Part shown: positions 59,366 through 64,000 of the stretch, piece after piece
Numbering within the stretch: the stretch's first letter is position 1
How the letters are laid out: each line of letters begins with the position of its first letter
Origin: Arthrobacter_B citreus
GTDB lineage: Bacteria; Actinomycetota; Actinomycetes; Actinomycetales; Micrococcaceae
Assembly: GCF_042429235.1 (NCBI RefSeq)
Contig: NZ_JBHMBA010000008.1
DNA length: 64,000 nucleotides
Reading direction: 5' to 3' (one strand)
Notes under the pieces: generated by a model
Database searches by the model: none
Told to the model about the DNA's origin: nothing
What the model saw: the letters and a program-made list of their open reading frames with translations, nothing else
Translations under genes and position numbers: made by a program

Positions 59366-60220
59366 CTAGCGTTTCTGTCGCCCGCCCTTCTTCTTTGTCT
59401 TCGCGCTACCCAGCAGGGCGTCCGGACGCTCTGACTCGTAAACTCGCGTTCCGGTGTGCCAACGTGATCCGGCTCTGATGTGCGCGTTAGGGGAGATGTT
59501 CAGATACTCGTCTTGACCTAGTCTCCACACTTCCTTGGAGTTGAAGATCCTACCGCCGCCCCCGACCCCTTGTACATCCCAGTGAAACCCGTCTCTGAGA
59601 TGAGTACCCCCGACGTAAGCGGAATCTCCGCCATGCAGGGCTGTTGCGACTTGCCACTCGCGGCCCGCGGCATCTCGTCGCCGTTTCGCAGGTCCATGAG
59701 TTCTCTCGAAGAGCACTACCCCGTCATCTTTGTGCAAACCCGGCCATTCCTTCTTGGGGCTAAACGTGTGTAGTGGTAAACACAGTGCATCTCGCTCCCC
59801 AGCGCACCACTGCACTTCCAATTCCTCTGCCAGCCCGTCTAGAACAGTTGTAACTTCGTCCTCGGGCCGGACATTAGCGAAGGCGCATTTATATCGAACA
59901 AATCGCTCAACGCTGATTGTATTGTTCGAATATTGGGGCCCCGATTCGGGATCGAGTAAAACTCTGCAAGAGCTGATTTGAACAACTGCGTGAGGGGTCG
60001 AGTGGAGGCTGCGATAGATTTCGTGTGCGTCAACTGGTTCGAGAATTCTGAAGTGTCTATTTGAATCTCCGGTAACGACGCTTCGGACTTCGGAAGCCCG
60101 TCTGAACTTCACCGTCCATCCGCGTCGGTCGCAGTGCTCTCGTATTTCCTTCATCTGTTCATCGCGCGAACGATCATGCTTGGGTGGAGCGACAACAATT
60201 ATTTGAGGATCAGGAGACAT
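59366..60220 (-). CDS. Hypothetical protein, second gene of an unrecognised two-gene operon
   Basis: 284 residues, soluble, no signal peptide. The N-terminus alternates charged and hydrophobic residues (SPDPQIIVVAPPKHDRSRDE, then MKEIREHCDRRGWTVKF), suggesting an alpha/beta start. A His/Trp/Gly-rich C-terminal region (GGTHLRDGFHWDVQGVGGGG and RIFNSKEVWRLGQDEYLNIS) looks conserved, and the tail is basic (KTKKKGGRQKR), which may bind nucleic acid. Its ATG abuts the stop of the upstream gene (TGAATG on the minus strand), so the two are translationally coupled. Family unknown to me. Confidence 0.65.
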   Translation of the reverse strand: MSPDPQIIVVAPPKHDRSRDEQMKEIREHCDRRGWTVKFRRASEVRSVVTGDSNRHFRILEPVDAHEIYRSLHSTPHAVVQISSCRVLLDPESGPQYSNNTISVERFVRYKCAFANVRPEDEVTTVLDGLAEELEVQWCAGERDALCLPLHTFSPKKEWPGLHKDDGVVLFERTHGPAKRRRDAAGREWQVATALHGGDSAYVGGTHLRDGFHWDVQGVGGGGRIFNSKEVWRLGQDEYLNISPNAHIRAGSRWHTGTRVYESERPDALLGSAKTKKKGGRQKR

Positions 60221-61258
60221 TCAATGGCCTGCACGTTGAGCTCGTAGACATACAGATGCACTGAGAGGGAGGGCGGCCAGCTCATCTTCGGACATGACGT
60301 CAACGCAGCGCAATATGAACGCTCGAAGATCATAACTGTGGGGGACTGTCCGACTGTCATCAGTGACGCTGTGCTGCCGTGTCTTGCTGGGACTGTTCGT
60401 CGCTAACATGTCAGCAGGGGGCTCGACGCCGGACATCTTGAAAAACTTAGATACCCGTGATGCAATGCTTTCTCGCATGAAACCGTTCCACTGACCTCGC
60501 AACAACGGAGGTAACCCCATTGTCCCCAGGCGCTTGGTTACCCATTCATCCAGTGCCTGCATATCTGCCTGTGCAAGGTCAGTAGAGACGTTGGCACGAA
60601 AATCCTTCCTCATTTCGGCTTCTTGCTGCGATGTTAGGGAGGGAATGGCAAGCTTCCCAGGTCCTGCCTCTCCTGGGATGGCTCTTTTGCCAACTGTGTC
60701 CCAGACATAGGAACCCGCGCGGAAGTCTACGAAAGCGATCCATATATCCCGCCGAAGTCGGGAGTAACCTCTTGCCAGCGGTGGACCTGGAAACACGCCA
60801 AGATGTGTATCCAGCTCATCCTTGAAACGCACAATGGACATGCCGGACCTGTCGGAGCTTTCCATCTCCAGCATGTCCTGCAGCAGATACGCAAGATATT
60901 GCATGTTCGGTGCACCGTATTCGCTCTCTCGGAATCCTCGTTCCGTGAGATCGAGTAGACGATTCTTCAAAACGGCCACTGTCATCTCTTGCCAGTCTGA
61001 CTTCCCGGACGCACGTGACGCTTTGAAGGCTTCGGTAATTAGCGCTCTGCAAGTACTCAGGTCTCCGGGGGGATTAGCCTTAGATAGCAACTGTTCAGTT
61101 TCAGTGCCACTGATGAATGTCCGTGCATTCCTGGCAGTGACACCGTTGGTGTTTAGAAGTCGGATTACTTCCGACGCACTGACAGAGAGCACCTCGGCAA
61201 TCTGGGAGACCTTTGCAGCAGGAGGGGCGGGCGCACTACTGTTAACACTGTTCGACAT
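60221..61258 (-). CDS. Hypothetical protein with N-terminal HTH-like motif and possible OST-HTH/LOTUS-like segment
   Basis: 345 residues. Residues 15-40 (AKVSQIAEVLSVSASEVIRL) resemble a small helix-turn-helix or IF2-N-like fold. Residues about 95-150 (VLKNRLLDLTERGFRESEYG and following helices, then GMSIVRFKDELD) resemble an OST-HTH/LOTUS winged helix in pattern, though I cannot confirm it. A second conserved-looking block is RGYSRLRRDIWIAFVDFRAG. First gene of a coupled pair with the 284-residue protein; divergent from the GmrSD-type gene. Candidate novel defence or regulatory unit. Confidence 0.62.
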   Translation of the reverse strand: MSNSVNSSAPAPPAAKVSQIAEVLSVSASEVIRLLNTNGVTARNARTFISGTETEQLLSKANPPGDLSTCRALITEAFKASRASGKSDWQEMTVAVLKNRLLDLTERGFRESEYGAPNMQYLAYLLQDMLEMESSDRSGMSIVRFKDELDTHLGVFPGPPLARGYSRLRRDIWIAFVDFRAGSYVWDTVGKRAIPGEAGPGKLAIPSLTSQQEAEMRKDFRANVSTDLAQADMQALDEWVTKRLGTMGLPPLLRGQWNGFMRESIASRVSKFFKMSGVEPPADMLATNSPSKTRQHSVTDDSRTVPHSYDLRAFILRCVDVMSEDELAALPLSASVCLRAQRAGH

Positions 61259-61643
61259 GAGTGTTGACTATATAGGCAAGGCGTGCGCCCGCCGCCGCTG
61301 GTTAGGCCGTGTCCGGACATTTGATCCTGCCGCCCCATGACAGTTATTTGTCCTTCGTCGCTTTACAAACCCAGGCAGTTAGTTTGCTGAGTCAATCCTT
61401 GAAGCTCCCACGTCTTATTAGGTCAGGGTCAGTCCCTTCCGTAGAACAACGATGATCGGCCTGACTCCGAGTGTGTGCTCCGCTCAGCCGTGCTGGTCAG
61501 GCCTTAAGCTGGTCGGAATGCTGTCCTCGAAGAACTGGATCGGGCTCATAATCATCCAGTCTTTGTTCTTTGGCGAGAACCTGTCTGCACCGTCATTTTG
61601 GAGCGCATGAAACGCGCCGCACGGTTCCGGTACGTTTGGGCGG
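61259..61643. other. Divergent promoter region
   Basis: 385 nt between the leftward two-gene operon and the rightward GmrSD-type gene. It must contain both promoters. I see no gene and no strong inverted repeat. Confidence 0.55.
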
Positions 61644-63770
61644 GTGGAGACTTTCAAGCGCACGCCGCTGCAACTGTTCAATTTGCCTCAGCACTTCGTG
61701 ATCCCCCTGTTCCAGCGCCCATACGTCTGGAAAGAGGCCGAGCAGTGGGAGCCGATGTGGAAGGACATCCGTCGCGTCGCAGAACTTCGGATCACTGAGT
61801 CCAACCTCAACGCCACGCACTTTTTAGGGGCTGTTGTGATCCAGTCGCATGAGGCGCAGAGCAAGCGCCTGACGACCTGGAACGTGATCGACGGACAACA
61901 ACGGCTGACAACCCTGCAACTCCTTGCTTCTGCGACCGGTTCCCTGCTCTCGCAGACTGATCACCCAAAGCTTGCCGGTCAACTCGAAGACCTGACCCAC
62001 AACTCCGAGAAGTACGTTGCAGACGGTGCCAGCCCTCTCAAGCTCCGACACCTGAATAAGGACAAGGATGCATTCGACGAGGTGTTAACCGCAGAGCCAC
62101 CTATTGACTACGAAGATCTTGTACACGAGGATTCCCAGATTGTCGCCGCCCACCGCTACTTCTCCACCGTCGTCGAGCGATGGCTGGGCCCCCCGGACAC
62201 TATGGACTACACGGCCAAAGCGAACGAACTCACCAACGTCCTCCTGGACGGATTGCAACTCGTCTCGATTGAACTGGATGCGGCAGAGAATTCACAAGAG
62301 ATCTTCGAGACCCTCAACGCGCGCGGGACCCCTCTGACAGCCGCCGACCTGGTGCGAAATTTCGTGTTCCAACGCCTCGAGGTTGAGGGCGGTGACACTT
62401 CCAAGGCCTACCGTGAGGACTGGCCCTTCGAGACAAAGTTTTGGACACGAGAGGTGAGCGTCGGCCGAAACCTAGTCAGCCGCAGTTCGCTCTTTCTTAA
62501 CCAGTGGCTGGTGGCTAGGACTGGTGAAGAAGTCAGTCCGCAGGCGACCTTTAACCGGTTCAAATCATGGGTAGAACTGGAGTCGGGCACGAAGATGGCT
62601 GACCTGCTGCCGGTGATCAAGCACCAAGCCCAGCAATATCAGTCGTGGACTGAGGCCGGAGGACACCCGAGCGCATCGCTCGATGCTGCCGGGATGGCTT
62701 TCTACCGAATGGGTGCCAGCGGTGTTGAGGTCCTGAAGCCGCTGCTGATCTGGTTGTATGAACCAGGCAGGAACCTCCCCTATGACGCCATTAATGAGAT
62801 CATCCAAGCCGCCGAGAGTTGGTTGTACCGCCGGCAAATGCTCCGCCTCGCCGGTAGCGACCTAGGACGCATCATCGCCGACGTTATCGCGGCCAACGCA
62901 GGCGTGCCCGCTGATGAGATAGGTGAGCGAGTGATCGGCCATTTGGCTCGCCTGAACGTGACGAGCACCTACTGGCCCGGAGACGAGGAGGTCCGACAGA
63001 CCCTAACAACGGAGGCTGCATACTCACGCTACCCACGGGGCCGGTTGCGCATGTTCCTTGAAGCCATTGAGGACCACTATCGCGCCGAGACTGGCCAGCC
63101 ACAGATTGAGCGCAAGAATTACCCGATTGAGCACCTCCTGCCGCGGAAATGGACGGACACTTGGCCTACGGAGTCCCCGGAGGCAACAGAGGAGCGCCAA
63201 GCAAGGGTGCACCGACTCGGGAATCTGACCCTACTGACCAATTCGCTGAACTCGAAGATTTCGAATGGGCCGTGGCCAGTCAAGCGCGCTGCTCTCCTCC
63301 AGCACAACACGATCACACTCACCGGCCGGGTTGTTGGCAAGACTGAGCATCATGACTGGGATGAGGAGCTTATCGACGACCGTACCGCTGAACTGATCGA
63401 CGCCGTCCTCGACGTCTGGCCAGTGCCTGAGGGTCATTACGGTAAGGTCGTTGATCCACAGACGAAGGCATCCGATTGGGTCGAACTGAAACACTTGATC
63501 GAAGCTGGGCTGCTCAGAGGCGGAGACACATTGTCGGCGACTCATCGGGACTTCAAGGGAAAGAAAGCGGTACTGATGCCTGATGGAGCCATCGAACTGG
63601 GCGGTAAGCGGTACATGTCGCCGTCCGCCGCTGGGAAGGCGCTGCGGAAGAAGGCAACGAACGGCTGGTACTTCTGGGCCGTGGGCGACGGACGACGACT
63701 CCGCGATGTCCGGACTCAATTCCAGAACGCCGTCCCCGTAGGCCAGCCACAGTTATTCTCCAGTGAGTAG
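61644..63770 (+). CDS. GmrSD-type DUF262/DUF1524 protein with C-terminal RAMA-like domain
   Basis: 708 residues. The N-terminal DUF262 (GmrS-like) domain has IPLFQRPYVWK and the hallmark VIDGQQRLTTLQLL (residues 82-95). The DUF1524 (GmrD-like, HNH-type) domain has YPIEHLLPRKW (about 493-503) and HRLGNLTLLTNSLNSKISN (about 523-541). The last 80 or so residues (GDTLSATHRDFKGKKAVLMP and RYMSPSAAGKALRKKATNGW) look like a RAMA domain, associated with modified-DNA recognition. Single-chain GmrSD proteins are type IV restriction enzymes acting on modified DNA. It ends about 55 nt before attR and is the last element gene. Start GTG 61644. Confidence 0.87.
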   Translation: METFKRTPLQLFNLPQHFVIPLFQRPYVWKEAEQWEPMWKDIRRVAELRITESNLNATHFLGAVVIQSHEAQSKRLTTWNVIDGQQRLTTLQLLASATGSLLSQTDHPKLAGQLEDLTHNSEKYVADGASPLKLRHLNKDKDAFDEVLTAEPPIDYEDLVHEDSQIVAAHRYFSTVVERWLGPPDTMDYTAKANELTNVLLDGLQLVSIELDAAENSQEIFETLNARGTPLTAADLVRNFVFQRLEVEGGDTSKAYREDWPFETKFWTREVSVGRNLVSRSSLFLNQWLVARTGEEVSPQATFNRFKSWVELESGTKMADLLPVIKHQAQQYQSWTEAGGHPSASLDAAGMAFYRMGASGVEVLKPLLIWLYEPGRNLPYDAINEIIQAAESWLYRRQMLRLAGSDLGRIIADVIAANAGVPADEIGERVIGHLARLNVTSTYWPGDEEVRQTLTTEAAYSRYPRGRLRMFLEAIEDHYRAETGQPQIERKNYPIEHLLPRKWTDTWPTESPEATEERQARVHRLGNLTLLTNSLNSKISNGPWPVKRAALLQHNTITLTGRVVGKTEHHDWDEELIDDRTAELIDAVLDVWPVPEGHYGKVVDPQTKASDWVELKHLIEAGLLRGGDTLSATHRDFKGKKAVLMPDGAIELGGKRYMSPSAAGKALRKKATNGWYFWAVGDGRRLRDVRTQFQNAVPVGQPQLFSSE

Positions 63771-63810
63771 AGGTTGTGTGTGGGCATTGGATTGAGTGAC
63801 ACGCGCAGAC

Positions 63811-63842
63811 GTTATTCTGTGACGGAACGTGGTGGAGTTCCG
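63811..63842. other. attR: right junction of the ychF-integrated element
   Basis: GTTATTCTGTGACGGAAC (63811-63828) is the element half-site; ACGTGGTGGAGTTCCG (63827-63842) is the shared repeat. From 63843 on the sequence is host ychF (CTTCAACGTGTAA). Confidence 0.92.
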
Positions 63843-63855
63843 CTTCAACGTGTAA
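63829..63855 (+). pseudogene. Displaced native 3' end of ychF
   Basis: Codons for VVEFRFNV followed by TAA, the standard YchF C-terminus, separated from the gene body by the 23.3-kb insertion. Confidence 0.93.
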
Positions 63856-63876
63856 GTCTTTCTTTAATCAACAGAA

Positions 63877-63919
63877 ATGCCGCCCTCGGTGAAAAGGATG
63901 AGGGCGGCATTTTTGTTTT
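63877..63919 (+). terminator. Native ychF terminator
   Basis: ATGCCGCCCTC, 12-nt loop, GAGGGCGGCAT, then TTTTGTTTT. It lies 22 nt after the displaced ychF stop, so it would have terminated the intact gene. After it, to the window end, I see no gene. Confidence 0.9.
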
Positions 63920-64000
63920 GAGTAGAAGGAAAGGGTGCAGGACTGTCACGCCCGCCATCCCGAGGGTTCTCGGACGGCGGATAGAGGAATGGCAGAATGG

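Larger units (their letters stand above)
40548..63836. mobile_element. 23.3-kb serine-integrase element with PolB polymerase, mobilization genes and defence cargo
   Basis: The boundaries are set by a 16-bp direct repeat and by the split of the ychF 3' end. Unit length is 23,289 bp. Contents from left to right: RM fusion and S subunit, PD-DxK-like nuclease, Gabija-like pair, resolvase, mobilization operon, family B DNA polymerase, HTH protein, large serine integrase, orphan antitoxin, two unknown gene pairs and a GmrSD-type gene. The combination of a PolB gene, integrase and cargo resembles pipolins (elements encoding primer-independent PolB). There is no phage structural gene and no type IV secretion set, so transfer would rely on a helper. 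The interior, especially 56.9-61.3 kb, is visibly more AT-rich than the host genes. Confidence 0.92.

Noticed and set aside
40548..63836. Interpretation as a prophage
   Set aside because: No capsid, portal, terminase, tail or lysis genes; polymerase plus relaxase plus resolvase points to a mobilizable element.
40548..63836. Self-transmissible ICE
   Set aside because: A relaxase and MobC-like protein are present, but no coupling protein or type IV secretion genes are seen.

Overview
The window is a high-GC actinobacterial chromosome segment, most consistent with Arthrobacter or a close Micrococcaceae relative. Gene content and order support this: an IdeR/DtxR-type iron box, CIRCE-controlled groES-groEL, guaB plus the actinobacterial paralogue guaB3, glpD, SURF1, guaA, galU-rimJ, an OpuC osmoprotectant importer, xseA/xseB, ispH and ychF. 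There are no rRNA or tRNA genes, and I saw no CRISPR array.

Host core (1-40.55 kb): the 3' end of a MalY-type C-S lyase; a leftward siderophore-type iron importer (binding protein, two permeases, ATPase); the groESL heat-shock operon; an acyltransferase/SGNH membrane enzyme; purine synthesis genes guaB, guaB3 and guaA interspersed with glpD, a PTS EIIA-like protein, a SURF1 protein and a DUF3817 protein; a very large ATPase of helicase type with an atypical P-loop; small housekeeping genes (SAF-domain, FmdB-type, 5-formyl-THF cyclo-ligase, galU, rimJ-like); an Lrp regulator divergent from an MFS transporter; a BadF-type sugar kinase and a Nudix hydrolase; the four-gene opuC importer; an AlaT-like aminotransferase; exonuclease VII; ispH and ychF.

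Mobile element (40,548-63,836, 23,289 bp): a complete integrated element sits in the 3' end of ychF. The native ychF ending (codons for VVEFRFNV and a stop) is found 23.3 kb away at 63,829-63,855. A 16-bp direct repeat flanks the element, and joining the two element ends gives a 44-bp almost perfect palindrome, as expected for the attP of a large serine integrase. A large serine integrase is encoded inside (54,984-56,495). The element also carries a 993-residue family B DNA polymerase with both exonuclease and polymerase motifs, a MobC/relaxase/coiled-coil mobilization operon and a small serine resolvase. It therefore looks like a pipolin-like, self-synthesizing, mobilizable element rather than a prophage or ordinary ICE.

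Defence cargo occupies both flanks of the element: a BcgI-like restriction-modification pair (nuclease-methyltransferase fusion plus a two-repeat specificity subunit), a PD-DxK-like nuclease, a Gabija-like pair (OLD-type ATPase/TOPRIM nuclease plus UvrD-like helicase) on the left, and a GmrSD-type DUF262/DUF1524/RAMA-like protein on the right. Between the integrase and the GmrSD gene are an orphan Phd-type antitoxin and two unrecognised gene pairs (56,951-58,667 and 59,366-61,258), the best places to look for an undescribed system.

All calls are from reading sequence and motifs; no database search was run.
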